64,000 bases of DNA from Phascolomyces articulosus. Lineage: Eukaryota > Mucoromycota > Mucoromycetes > Mucorales > Lichtheimiaceae. Made by a program: the position numbers and the translations under genes. Within the stretch, counting starts at the first letter, position 1. Each line of letters begins with the position of its first letter. The notes under the pieces were generated by a model that made no database searches, was not told the origin of the DNA, and saw nothing but the letters and a program-made list of their open reading frames with translations. The DNA lies in NCBI GenBank assembly GCA_025677815.1, contig JAIXMP010000008.1, positions 620,001 through 684,000 on the forward strand, read 5' to 3'. Of the stretch, positions 16,347 through 28,052 are shown piece after piece.

Positions 16347-17863
16347 AAGATACAGAAGAGGAAATAATTTCAAATATACACATCAATTACGTAGTATATA
16401 ACCATCCCTAATCTTTTTATCTTCAATGTCTTTTTTCCCATTCTATTTCTCATGATCACCATTATTATATAGCAATTACTGTTGTAGTGGGAAAAAATAT
16501 ATGTTTTATTTTCTACTTTTATAAAACTTCGCTCCTGTCTTGAAAGGCGGCCGCCATTAAACATTTTGTTATGCTTAAAACACAAAACATTGGTAGTTAG
16601 GTGGCGCCGGATGGTTCTTCTTCATCAGATAATAAATTGTTACATTCCGTTATAGATCATGCCATACACCACCTTGTTGGCATTTGGATGCATCGGACGT
16701 CACTCTGATCTACTGTACATATATGGTTATTTGGATATATTATTAGTATATAAAGTTTTATATTTTACACAATGCAAGTCATCTTTTATTTTTACCTCTT
16801 CAAGTTGAGATCCCATACATAATGGTGGAATAAAATAATTTCGAGAGGATATTTATACAGAACCAATCCTCAAGCAGTTGTTTTTTGTTACCGTCTCTCA
16901 TACAGCCCCATCCTATTGAAAAAAAAAATACAAGATGAATAATTGGGGGGAAAATAGGTATAACAAAGATGAAAAAATACATCTGATTGACACTACCAAA
17001 AAGTTTATCTTGTTTGAATAAATTTTGCCCTGCAAAATGGTAAACTCTCCAAAGGGTGAGCATTGTCGTATTTGATTCAATGCTTGAAACCTCCACCCTT
17101 CAACGACATGTGAGCTATTTAAGTATAAAAAACAATAGGTAGTATGTTTAAATTAATTGTATCATTTCATATCACTTCTGATGAGCAGATTTGTAGAAAG
17201 TCAAAAATACAAGGGTAGAAATACTAAATTATTGAAAAGAAACCAATCTAATAAATAGATTTATTATTATTTGTCTTGTTTTTATTACGATATCATCACT
17301 ATCATGGTATGTTATAGCCAGAGCCAGAAAAAGTTCCATGTTCATTTATTACTACGTACTAAACAATGCCTTTTTCTTTATAAGTACACAAATAAGCTTA
17401 TTTGTCCGTGTGAATATGTATCTATTATGAGTTAGCTGAAACGTTTTATAAGCATAAACTTGGACTATTTTGAAACGCGCTTTTTCGAGCTCTCACTTGT
17501 ATCATTCTGATTAAAACATGACTGCAAGCATCGTTTATTTACTAAAAAAAATTATTTTTTCATTGAATGATCTTTACGTTTTTTTCTAAGATAGTAGTGT
17601 AATAGAATAAGGTAGAAAAATAACACAAACGTCAGATTTTAAAGTTTTCTCTTTTTAAAGCAAACTTACAGCCATCATCATCCGTTCCCCTTTGCGTTCT
17701 CGTGGACCGAGACACGCGGGCCTCATAAGCTGAATGGCGCGGCCCTTCAAAACATCTAGCACTTTCGCAAGCAGAAAGGGATATCTGCGGTTCGTTAAAA
17801 GGACTGGGTTCTTTTTTTTCTCTCTTTTTTTTTAAATATAACCTTTTCATCTACATCTTAACC
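16347..17863. other. Intergenic region and tropomyosin promoter
   Basis: Mostly AT-rich with no supported gene. A locally GC-rich island lies at about 17680-17775, containing GGGCC and GGCCC segments ~20 nt apart that could pair weakly. It sits about 90-180 bp before the tropomyosin ATG and is probably promoter DNA. The tropomyosin leader itself is T-rich (17810-17835). Confidence 0.4.
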
Positions 17864-18511
17864 ATGGAAAAATTCAAGGAGGTATATATATTTTTTATGT
17901 TTCATCCAAGATGAATACCAGTAATATGAAAGGGAGGAAAATGAAAACGAGAAATACACCTTTTTTTTTGAAACTAAAAGAAAAAGGAAATGCATAATAG
18001 AAACTTGCTTCGCTTCGTTCTGAAATCGACACTGCTAATGCCCGTGCTGAAGCTGCCCAAACCAAGGTCGATGAATTAGAAGCCGAACATAACAAGAAGG
18101 ACGATGACCTTAATGACCTTCAAAACCGTGCCAAATTGTTGGAAGAACAACTCGAAAAGGCCGAATCTGATTTGAAGGAAGCTACCTCTAAGTAAGTTTT
18201 ATTTTATTTTTTTTTGGAGGGGATATAAAAAGAGGATATTATATGTTTTATATGGATATAACGTATCTATATCTCGAATAATTTTTGGCTTGGCACACGT
18301 AAAGCTAATATTGGATTACCTTTTCTTTTTCTTTTTTTTATGAAACAGCTTCCGTGAAGCTGATTTGCGTGCTGAACAACTCGGTAAGAAGGCAGTCAAG
18401 CTCCAACAAGAAGCCAAGGATTGGGATAAGAAGAATGACGACTTGGAAGCTAAGCACAAGGGTGTTAAGGATGAGTTAGATGAAATGGAACGTCAACTTG
18501 AAGGTGTATAA
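17864..18511 (+). CDS. Tropomyosin, unusually short (123 residues)
   Basis: Exons 17864-17881, 18001-18191 and 18349-18511 give 123 residues. The first exon encodes only six (MEKFKE), a start very like S. pombe Cdc8. The whole protein is a heptad coiled coil rich in Glu, Lys, Leu and Ala with no Pro, including SEIDTANARAEAAQTKVDEL near the N-terminus and DELDEMERQLEGV at the end. Both termini match family ends, so the protein looks complete. Tropomyosins wrap actin cables and protect them; in fungi they support polarised growth. Yeast Tpm1 has 199 and Tpm2/Cdc8 161 residues; this one is exactly 38 fewer than 161, suggesting three rather than four actin periods. The introns were scanned for a missing exon and none was seen. 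Confidence 0.87.
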
Positions 18512-18891
18512 ATAAGATTGGACGGATCTTTTCTTTTTTACGTTATTTTATCCCCCCTCTTCTCTCTCTATTTCTTACCGTTTCTTCTTTTTTTATTGAA
18601 GAGAGAAAAAATACACAAACACAACGTACTTTTTCGTCATTTGTAATATCGTTATACTTTATATATATATATATCAACAAACTGACAAAAATCAAACCTC
18701 TCTTTCACGTATCTATCTTATTATCATTTTCGCTATATTTTTATATCTGAGGTTGGGTAGTGTGAAAGGAGAAAAAACAAGGAACAAAAGAAAAAAAAGG
18801 AAGATATCGATTATCAAATATGTTTTTTTTTATTCAGAGTAATCAAACAGAAAATAACAACTAATCACTATCAAAGAATGAGGGATTTTTT
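18512..18891. other. Convergent gap between tropomyosin and glutathione transferase
   Basis: A 380-bp 3' to 3' spacer, AT-rich with a TA run at 18660-18675 and C/T tracts. It must hold both polyadenylation regions; no gene seen. Confidence 0.5.
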
Positions 18892-20620
18892 TTAGTTGAT
18901 GGGTAAAGAAAGATCAGGTCCGGTGCCAATAGGAACCACTTGAGTGGGGTTGATTTGACGATGAGACATATAATAATGTCTCTTGATATGATCCATATTC
19001 ACAGTCTCGGCAACTATAGAGAGATAAAAGAAAAAGAGTTGAGTAAAAACGCTAAGCCCCGTTGAGCATAATGGTGTTACATTGCTGACGTTACATACTT
19101 CCAGGCATCTGATAGATACGACGAGTCCACTTGAGGATATGTGGATAATCCTTTTCAATTGACTTGGCATTACACTTGAAATGACCATGATAGACAGGAT
19201 CAAATCTATAATAATGAAAAAAAATGATTAATTTTCTTCATGCTTGTTTCATGTGCGTTTCCCCCATTTATAACCTCATCCACTTCATCTTATATAGTTA
19301 CCTTACGATGGTGGTGAATAAACGAATATCAGCTTCAGTAAAGGTATTGGCAACCAAATAATCTGACTTGGACAAAATGCCTTCAATTCGATCCAAAGAT
19401 TTGAAAAGAGGGTACACATTATTTTCATCTAGTATAAAATAGAAAAAGCATGATGGGATTATTCCTTTTTTAGTATATTTTAAAACAACAACACGCGTTG
19501 TACACGACTAACACGACTAACTTACAAGCTTGTTGTGTGGTTGCAAATCCTGACTTGTATACACCATTGTTCACAGTATCATACACCCATTCATTCAATT
19601 CATCAATCTCGGCACGCAAGTTTTCTGGATAATAATTGATATTCTTTTTATCATCAGGCAAGAACTTGTCAAATGCGGTATTCAACATACGGATAATCTC
19701 AGAACTCTCGTTGTTTACTGGAGAGATTTACAGGTCATATGTTAGTGGAATTTTTTTTTTATCCTTTCGACTATTCCCCTTTCCCAACCCTATGTACAAA
19801 AGGCACATGCTAAATTTTTTTTTGTCATTTTTTCTTACCAAGTGTATTGAGCTTCTTATCCCAAAGAACAGGTACTGTGAAACGACCAGTATAATCCGGA
19901 TTCACCTTAAAATAGAGATCACGCAAGTATTCTGAATTATTAATGTTGTCTGGAATAGCACCAGGACATTCTTCTGGTGAGGAGAATTTCCTATTGTAAA
20001 AATAAAAACCGAGTCAAAAAAAAAAGTCCATAGACACGTATTACTACCATGAAAATGAAAAATGATATACTTTACCATCCCTTGTCAAGTAACAAATAAT
20101 CCACTACAGATACTGTGATAAGATCCTGAAGACCTTTCAATTCACGAACAATCAATGTTCGATGAGCCTATAACAAAATATCATAAAGTATATGAGCTTG
20201 AGCGCCTTTTATCATTGATCCATCGTTTTTTTTTTAAAAAAAAAAAAAAAACAACGCGCATTCTTTCTTACCCAAGGACACGCCAACGAAACATATAAAT
20301 GGTATCGATCACTACATACAATAATAACAGGATATACAGTTTTAGTCCATATTCCTTTCTTCCCTCTCATTTATTTTTCTATTCAAGATAAAAAAAAAGC
20401 AATATTACCGTTCAGGTGTAAACTTGGCACCAGGTTCATCGACAATTTGATCACGGAAAACAGATTGTTGACGACGAAACTCACCATCCTTGGAAGCCCA
20501 CTTTAGGATTTCAGTTTGGTCTTTTTGTTGTGTAGTAGAAGCCATAGTACGAATGGAAATAGGTCTTGAAGAATAAAGTAAACGAAAATGAGGAGAATGG
20601 GAAAAAACTCGGCGAAGCAT
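18892..20620 (-). CDS. ECM4: Ecm4/Gto-type glutathione transferase (S-glutathionyl-hydroquinone reductase)
   Basis: Eight exons on the minus strand (20620-20409, 20311-20272, 20167-20076, 19990-19839, 19717-19526, 19428-19302, 19205-19099, 19013-18892) give 347 residues. The active-site region reads YHLYVSLACPWAHRTLIVR, with the catalytic Cys of xi/omega-class enzymes in ACPW. PVLWDKK and NNESSEIIRM form the glutathione-binding part of the thioredoxin fold, and the helical C-terminal domain contains TEADIRLFTT. Such enzymes reduce glutathionyl-hydroquinones. Starting at 20620 adds a basic, Ser-rich leader that could target mitochondria; an internal Met at 20545 (MASTTQQ) would give a cytosolic form. 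A further in-frame ATG exists at 20653. Dual targeting is inference only. Confidence 0.92.
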
Positions 20621-23471
20621 GGATCTTTTAAAAAAGGAAGCCAACAAACACACGCGTATTAATAATTATTTCACTCCACTCAAAAATCTTTGTAAGCTTC
20701 ACATAAGCAACTTTTTTTTTCTTTTTTTATGCAGCGTCCCATTTTTAGTGAAATTTGTGTTCACTGGTCTGAGAGTCAGCTCTTACTAAACTTTGTCACT
20801 TGTTACTAAAATAGTAAGATCATCGGCTCTGTTCTTTCTGTAGAACAAGGGTATGAGAAACGAATGCGTTTCAGTGATGAAAGATGAAAAAATATGAATG
20901 TTTTTATTAAGTCATTGTGCGTAGTGGTATCGAAACCTTTACGGTTGTATGCAAAAATAAGATAGTATATAAGTAAAAGGTAAAAAAGCGGAGGAAACAA
21001 GACTAAAACAGTTCTTCTTGCAGGTGCTTGATGCTGTTGTCTTTTCTTTCTTTTTTTTTGTAGAAGAGTTGGCATTTTTTTATGCAAAAGTGTTTTAAGC
21101 CGATTACTAAATATACTATGTTTCCGCCCATGCACTAAAAAAAATAAAACTTATGTCATAAATCATGCAATTCTTTATTCTTCTTCCAAGGCTTTTCACA
21201 TAACATATTCCAAGAATTTTAGTTTAATACCGAAATATATAATGGCACTATAACTTGCTATATTTATTTTTTTGATTTTATAAAATATATAAAAATATAT
21301 TCTGTGTATGTAGACCATGATAGAGAACGGTTTGTTTCCCTTTCTCTCTCAACATTTTTATTATAATAGTAAATATGAGGTAGATTATTACTTTGTAGTA
21401 AGTAGGAGTAACGATTAAGATTTACAGCAGAAAAATTAATTGCCGAAGCAAAAAAAAAAAAAAAAAATGCCTGGTGGCGTTATCTTACAGATTCGTTTAC
21501 AAAAGAAGAAAATAATGCATAAATATATGGAGTACGTACAGATGAAAGAATAAAAAGTAGTAATAAAATCCAACATAAGACATAAATTATTACCATATTA
21601 TAATAGTATCAGCGGATCATTGTTTCATGTTTTTTTTTACAGAAAATTAATAGGTAGCTGATGTTCTATATAATATATCGCTATTGCAAGGATGATCATG
21701 ATCTTCTTCCTTACAAAAAATAATGATATTAACTACTCCTTATGAACGATCGTCATGAACTTCTGTCAATATAAATAGATAGACGCCGGTCCTCTAGAGT
21801 ATAATATAAAGTTTATCGAACTGCATATGTCTTTGTTTCTGATATCTCTAGGATTTTGAAAGATATCTACCTTTTTTTTATATATCGTAAATGAAACTGA
21901 TCTGCAGATGATACAAAGACGACGACAACAAAGATATGCGTATTATAAATAATGTTGTTTTCTTGTTTATGTTGTTGTTACATAGAGACACATTCTCTTT
22001 TTTTTAGTATGATAATACATGTGCATCAACTTTGTTGGTTCTACCACTGCTAAAGTACACATTCTCATCCAGTGGAATGTAATAGTTTTTGTTTGATTGG
22101 CATACTTGACATGAGAAAAATTAACTCATATATCACTGGACACATGGGGTCCTGACATGATCATTGAATCATGAATAGATTTATATATTACTATCCTTGA
22201 TAATAAATTAATAAATTAAAATGATCACACAACACTTTATAATAGTCAGGCACAGCAACAATAATAATTTAAAGACAAGAGTGTCAAACGTACCTATAGT
22301 AATATGCGAGGTGATGGTCTATTATTATTGGGGGAGAGAAAAACCAAAAGAAAGAACCTTTTTTTTTTAGGAGTGAACCCCATTATTATAGAATATGCAT
22401 ATTTATAAATATATACAATCATTGCCATCGTCCTTTAAAGAACTGGATTGAAAAAAAACTAAACAATTGGTCCCTCACCGCCTCTTCTCTCCTTTTTTTT
22501 CTTCTCTCTTTCTTTTTCCTCCCCTTATATCCGTATAGTAATAATAATTAACTAAAGAAGTGGGAATAACATTCAAGTGCAACCAACTTTGATGTATTAA
22601 TACAAGAAGTCTCCCAAGATAGTATGTCATCATCATTACTCTTTTATTATATGGTTAAAAGAATATTCTTTTTGTACTTACAGTCACACACACATACAGA
22701 TTTTATTATTATTGTTGTGTATTTGATGAACAATGTGCAGTAGTCTTTACATCAGTGTGTAAAGTATATTTATTATGCAGATGCTATTATACAGTAAAAA
22801 AAATTGACGTAGAATCCGAGAAAACTAAATATCTGAAATGATCGGCGATGTGAGCGGATCACCATTTGGATAGTTATTCTCACTCTCTACCTCCTGCTCT
22901 CTAACCTCCTCCCCCACTTCTTCTTACCCCTCCCTCTTCTTCTTCTTTCTTCTCCTTCCCTTCACCCTTTATCACTATCCCCCCTCCTTTGACTGAATAC
23001 ACATAGTCAGACGGCAAATAAGACTAAAGTTACGTTTTAATAAGATAAATATATATAAATATACATCAATGATAAATAAATTATATGCAGAAGTTTGACT
23101 TGTAATGATAAACATATATATATATTTATATATGCATATATTACCTTGAAGAACTAATCATCTCTCAAACTTTATACATCTTCTTTCTCTTCTCCTCTTT
23201 CTCTCTTCTTCTACTCGTCATAAAAGAAAAACAAACCCTTGTTCTTTCTCTTTGTCCTTTTTCATCTTCATTTCTGTTTATTCAATTTCTATAAACAATA
23301 TTTATATAAAAAATATACCCCCCATCATTTTGTAGCTGTTGTCGTTGTTGTTGATTTTATATTCATATTCTAATTCTTATTCTACCCTATTTCCTGTTCC
23401 TATTCCTCATTTATCCATCCATCTTCCTATCGAAAAAATATACATATAAAATCAGATAATAATAAAGTACC
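20621..23471. other. Long intergenic region (2.85 kb), little coding signal
   Basis: AT-rich DNA between two divergently transcribed genes. It includes a poly(A) run at 21451-21467 and a long C/T-rich block (22470-22525 and 22880-22990) that leads toward the DUF202 gene. One minus-strand frame is listed separately. No tRNA or repeat family was recognised. Confidence 0.5.
20806..21135 (-). CDS. Hypothetical small membrane protein candidate
   Basis: A 109-residue frame begins with a Lys/Arg/Gln-rich stretch and then has one clear hydrophobic segment (LFPPLFYLLLIYYLIFA, about residues 48-64). I do not recognise it. AT-rich DNA yields such hydrophobic frames by chance, and the basic part is partly a read-through of an A-rich tract. 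It lies just upstream of the glutathione transferase gene, so it may simply be promoter DNA. Confidence 0.2.
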   Translation of the reverse strand: MHGRKHSIFSNRLKTLLHKKMPTLLQKKRKKRQQHQAPARRTVLVLFPPLFYLLLIYYLIFAYNRKGFDTTTHNDLIKTFIFFHLSSLKRIRFSYPCSTERTEPMILLF

Positions 23472-24638
23472 ATGACAACAAATAGTACAAAAGAAAATAG
23501 CCCTACAACTACCACACCCTCTTCAATTCATAATCATTCTTCATGTTCATCTATAGCAGCCAACAATAATCGATTATCATGGTCACCCACTACAGTAATA
23601 TATGATGAAAGAAGAAATAATAGTTTACCTGTAAAATTAAATGATCCAAATTATCCTCATCATCGACACCATCAACATCAATTATTACAAGGAGGCTGTA
23701 CCTCTTCCGCCATACCTTCATTATCACCTACCGTTAATGAAGATGCTCGGTCGTGTGATACAACAACACATCCTCATGAAAAGTATCATCATCATTTGGA
23801 CAAGGAAATATCTACTTCATCCGAACACCAAGACCTTGATCATCATCAACAACGACAACATCTTAATTTTCAATATAGAATTCGAAATGTATATACCAAA
23901 TATTCCCAATCACTTTTACTCGAAAATACAGCTAGTGTTGCACGCGATCATCTTGGTATGTTTATATTATATAATTATCAGTGAGATTAGTAGATCTTGT
24001 GTCTGTGTGTATATATAAGAGGAAATTTATATATAAAAAAAGAAAGAGTGAGAGAGAAGGGGAAAAAAAAGGTATATCACACCACAAAAGAAAAAGACAC
24101 ACGGTCTTTCGGGTTTTATTTACGCACGGGCGGCACCAAAATATTTATCAATTGGATCACAAGTTTTTCTTATTAAATAATGTTTTTTTTTTTTTTCATT
24201 TCTTTATTAGCCAATGAACGAACCTTCTTAGCATGGTTAAGAACATCACTTTCATTAATCACTGTAGGCGTTGGTAAGTTAAGAAAGAAAGGAAGGAGAT
24301 GATGATGATGATGATGATGACGGGTAATTAGGATCAATACTCACATTGTGTGTCTCTATGATATATTCTATTTAGGCATCACTCAATTATATCATTTATC
24401 ACCAGGAGATACAACGGGAATGGATCATCGGAAATTAGGTCGGTCCATTGGAGCCATTTTTGTGACATTTAGTATTTTATTTTTATATTTTGGAAATGCT
24501 CGTTATTTTCATGCGCAACATGCCATGTGTAAAGGATTCTTTCCAGCAAGTCGGGGGACTGTTTTATTTGCAACAACTGCAGTGCTGGGAATTCTACTTT
24601 CTATGTTTGTTGTTCTCCTCCTGGAGCATACTGGGTAA
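23472..24638 (+). CDS. DUF202-domain membrane protein
   Basis: Exons 23472-23955, 24211-24273 and 24376-24638 give 269 residues. The first ~135 are disordered, rich in Ser, Thr, Asn and His, with clusters such as HHRHHQHQ. The DUF202 signature LANERTFLAWLRTSLSLI is formed only when exons 1 and 2 are joined. Three hydrophobic segments follow: TVGVGITQL, AIFVTFSILFLYFGNARYF and LFATTAVLGILLSMFVVLLL. DUF202 also forms the membrane part of yeast Vtc1 and related proteins; proteins like this one, without SPX or polymerase domains, have no assigned function. A vacuolar or plasma-membrane location is plausible. The ATG at 23472 follows a C/T-rich leader. Both introns are GT-AG. Confidence 0.83.
24297..24321. 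repeat. GAT microsatellite within intron 2
   Basis: About eight copies of GAT/ATG lie within the second intron of the DUF202 gene. Confidence 0.8.
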
Positions 24639-25588
24639 AGAAATTCAAACTAAAAAAGGGCGCGTTTAATATAGTATGAATGTATTGCGCCATTGTAATT
24701 ATTAATTTTCATATAAAAAATAAAGGAAACAAAGTCCCATCCCAAAAAAAAAACCACCCATTGTTTATATAAACAAATAGAGAAAGAGAATTCATCAACA
24801 TATAGTTAGTACCAGATAATGAAGGGTGATCGATTTCATTCATCAACCTTATTTATTATTATTATTATTATTCGTTCAGTGTTGACTGTTGTTCTTTAAG
24901 ATAAAAAAGGCTGAAACAATTTAGAAGAAGAAAACTTATTACTTAACTGGACTTTTTTTTTTATAATATCAATTTTTTGGCGTAAATAAAAATGTTGTAC
25001 AGATTCTCTCGGATGTTCCCCAATAGAAAGTGTATCCGAGAATGATATGATAAAAAAAAGTGCCCTATTTTTTTTATGTAAAACAGAAAAAAATCAAGGT
25101 GATTTTTCTTTTTTTTTTTCGCACGACATGTCAAGTCTGATTTTAAGCTTATTTCTGCCTGGGTACTTTATAATATATTTCAGGAAATCAGAAGGTTGTG
25201 GTTCTTCTTGTTGTACTAAACCCCAAATGTTTTATATGAGAAGAATATATTAATCTCGGTTGTTGTTGATGATGTACGATGTTTGTCATATTGAACGCAT
25301 GCTTTTATTTCATTCTATCATGTAAACAGTAGTGGTGGATTTACTATACAAACAATAAACAATTCAACAAATTTTAAAATTATGGTTACTCAGTATAAAA
25401 AATGGTTTTTTTTTGTATATATAAATAAACAACTTTTTGGCTGAAACACAAAAAAACACTAGTGTTCATCATGTCGTTGCGATAAACTTGTAAAAGTTGT
25501 TATTGTTTGTAATAAATAGAAACACAACAATAATCATGGCTTTGTTGGATTCAAAAAAAAAAAGCATGGACCGAAGTAGTCAAGTTTA

Positions 25589-25624
<36 letters not shown>

Positions 25625-26752
25625 GGTCTGAGCACTCACTCATAAAGAAGAGTACATTTTAAAATTAGAATTTTTTTCACTTAATTATCTTGTACACAAT
25701 GATGAGTAAACAACAACTTTATCCTTGGATGTTATACATTTTACGCCAACTAAGTCTTTTTTTTGGGTGGGGAGAGAGAGAGACGATTGGAATTGAGTTT
25801 AGCCAAAGACAACGGATTATCGATCCGTTTTTTTACTTTTCCAGAACAAGGGTTCCTTTTACTGATTTAATTCTTCTTCATTGATTTGTTTTTATTACCT
25901 GATAAATCAGAAGTCCGTGCTTTTTTTACCTTTGAAAAACAGCATATCTCGGTAATTAATTTTCAACTTTTCCTGTGACCTTTTGTATATTTTTCATTCG
26001 TGTGATTAAGAAAAATGTCTTTCCGGACGGTCCGTCATGCCGTTATGGTAATTTCTTTTGGCATATGTCGTATTATCTTTAGACTATGAGGGTGACAATC
26101 AATCAAAAAAGTGACAGCTGCAAAAAAAAAAGAAGGTTTTTATTTTTACTTTTCATATGTAAAAAAATAAATAAGAACAAGGTTCGTGAGCCTTCTTTGT
26201 TATACAGTGTAATCTGCCACCCTCTTTTTTTTTTTTTTTTTTTTGTAAACTAATTATTCATCCATCTTTCTCCCGCAGCACTTGATAACCATCGTATTTT
26301 GATCTTAAAACAATAAAAACTTGAACCGAAACAAAAAGTATATTTGTTTTTTTTTATGATGGGATTTTATGGATGGTTAGAGATGGATTGGATGGATATT
26401 CCAGACCCTTTGTTGTTGTAATGTTGATGAGTAGATGAGGGAAAACAAGAGTATATATTTTGTAAAGAAACATTTTATTGAAGGTAAAAAAAAAAATTAT
26501 TCTCACACTTGTTTGCCAACCTCCTTTTTTTTTTTTTTTGAGAAAAAAAATTTTGACACACGGAAAAAGTCAATTTTTTTTGTTTGCAATAAATATTTTC
26601 GGTAGTAAGCGGTACGTTTTGATATAAAAAGGGTGTCTTTTTGTCTGTACCAAAGTGGTGGTCCAAACTGAAAACCTCTTTTTTTTTCTCTTCTTCTTTC
26701 TTTTCTTCTTCTCACTGCTTTTATAACGACTATCACTTTTTCTTTTGGAGAT
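24639..26752. other. Intergenic region, no gene seen
   Basis: About 2.1 kb of AT-rich DNA with homopolymer tracts (T run at 26227-26244) and a TA repeat at 25594-25619. Open frames here are short and low-complexity. I find no splice pattern or domain. Confidence 0.5.
25594..25619. repeat. TA microsatellite
   Basis: Uninterrupted TA dinucleotides of about 26 bp in intergenic DNA. Confidence 0.8.
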
Positions 26753-27063
26753 ATGGCTTGCAAACATTATTTTCATCCTACTATTCGATCTACTACTACT
26801 GCTACTACTGTATCAGCAACATCATCAAGTCAACAACAGTTATCGTTACCTGTAAACTCAATAGCACCAGTGAACCTTAGTGGTCATCAATGGTAAATAA
26901 GTGAAACCAATCAAATGATATTCTATATACGCGTAATATACTATTTTATTATGTACTTGGTTACTAATAAGTGGGGGGTTTCCTTGTATATATATTGTTA
27001 CTATATAGTTCATGGTGTGGTAAATTTGGTCACCAAAGAGTATACTGTCCTTACCTCAGATAA
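26753..27063 (+). CDS. 64-residue zinc-knuckle (CCHC) microprotein
   Basis: Two exons, 26753-26892 and 27009-27063, give 64 residues. The unspliced frame stops at once after residue 47; removing the GT-AG intron (116 nt) joins TG to T and makes the first Cys of CSWCGKFGHQRVYC. This is an exact CX2CX4HX4C zinc knuckle, with the Gly and aromatic positions usual for the motif, and the protein ends six residues later. The N-terminus has CKHYFH and a Ser/Thr/Gln-rich linker. Zinc knuckles bind single-stranded RNA or DNA, or proteins; nothing more can be said of its role. It is not recognisable as gag: there is no capsid part, and no element surrounds it. The leader is T/C-rich like other genes here. 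It could still be a domesticated or truncated element remnant. Confidence 0.55.
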
Positions 27064-28052
27064 TTGACTCTATTATTACTTTCACCTAGCATCATTATCC
27101 ACAATATCATTCCAATGCACCAAATGAATCAGTCGATAAGACTACAAAAGCAATCATCAACCACCACCTAATCATTAACATCATGCATCTTTCTTTTTCC
27201 TTTTTTTTTTTTTTTTTGTTATTTCAAATCATTTTTATTATTATCTCATTTGTTATTTTACATCCCTTTCAACCACAAAATACGTTTATTATTATTCTTA
27301 TATTGTATGAAGATATATATATATATATCAATATCAACAACAATCCCATATATCACATTATCAACAACAGCATTTTTTCTCACTTTTTTTTAATAACGGA
27401 ATGGATATTTACATTATAATATCAACCGTTGTTTTTCACTTTTTTTTCCTTCCCTTTTTCCTTTCCAAAAACAAAAAAGTTTATACGTGTAATATTTTCT
27501 TTCTTAGCATATCTTTATACCATACTATTATTATTAAAAAAAATATGATTTTCTTTTCCCTACTCTCCCACTATTATCCATTATCATTTTGAACTTGCTG
27601 ATTTTTGCAATAATTATTATCGAAACAATGATCAAAACAAAAACAAAACAAAAAAAGTTTTTTTTTTTCTTTTTGTTTTTGTTTATGGCGTGTGTTTACC
27701 TAAACTGTCATCATATCCATATCTAATTTTTTTACACAGTAAAAAAAAAAAAAAACCATTCTCTAACACACATTTATAATAATAGTTCCTTTGTGTAACT
27801 CTATGGGCAATCATCCTATATAACAAAATCATGGGTGGGATTACAGTGCCACCCTTTTATTCTGATGGATCCAGCTTTAACTAAATTCTTGTGCAATCAT
27901 CCAAACGCCCTGATTTCCTAGTCCAGATTAGTTGAATTATAATTTTTTTTAATATGCCTGTTTTTTGATTACTTGTGTGATAGAGCGTAGCACTTAGGTA
28001 CATCGGTGCTCGGAAGGAATTCCCGGTGTGGGATGTTATTATTATTAGACCA
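27064..28052. other. Intergenic region, no gene seen
   Basis: T-rich DNA (27180-27600) giving Phe/Ile-rich shadow frames, then AT-rich sequence. A slightly GC-richer patch at 27985-28040 (around GGTGCTCGGAAGG) has no recognised function. It reads as a short coding-like frame on the minus strand but cannot be joined in phase to its neighbours. Confidence 0.45.

Noticed and set aside
17680..17775. GC-rich island as a tRNA or structured RNA
   Set aside because: No cloverleaf, no TPsiC-like box, and only a weak 5-bp pairing; it lies in the tropomyosin promoter.
27985..28040. GC-richer patch as a tRNA or conserved RNA
   Set aside because: No tRNA boxes or fold; it reads as a short coding-like minus frame that cannot be joined.
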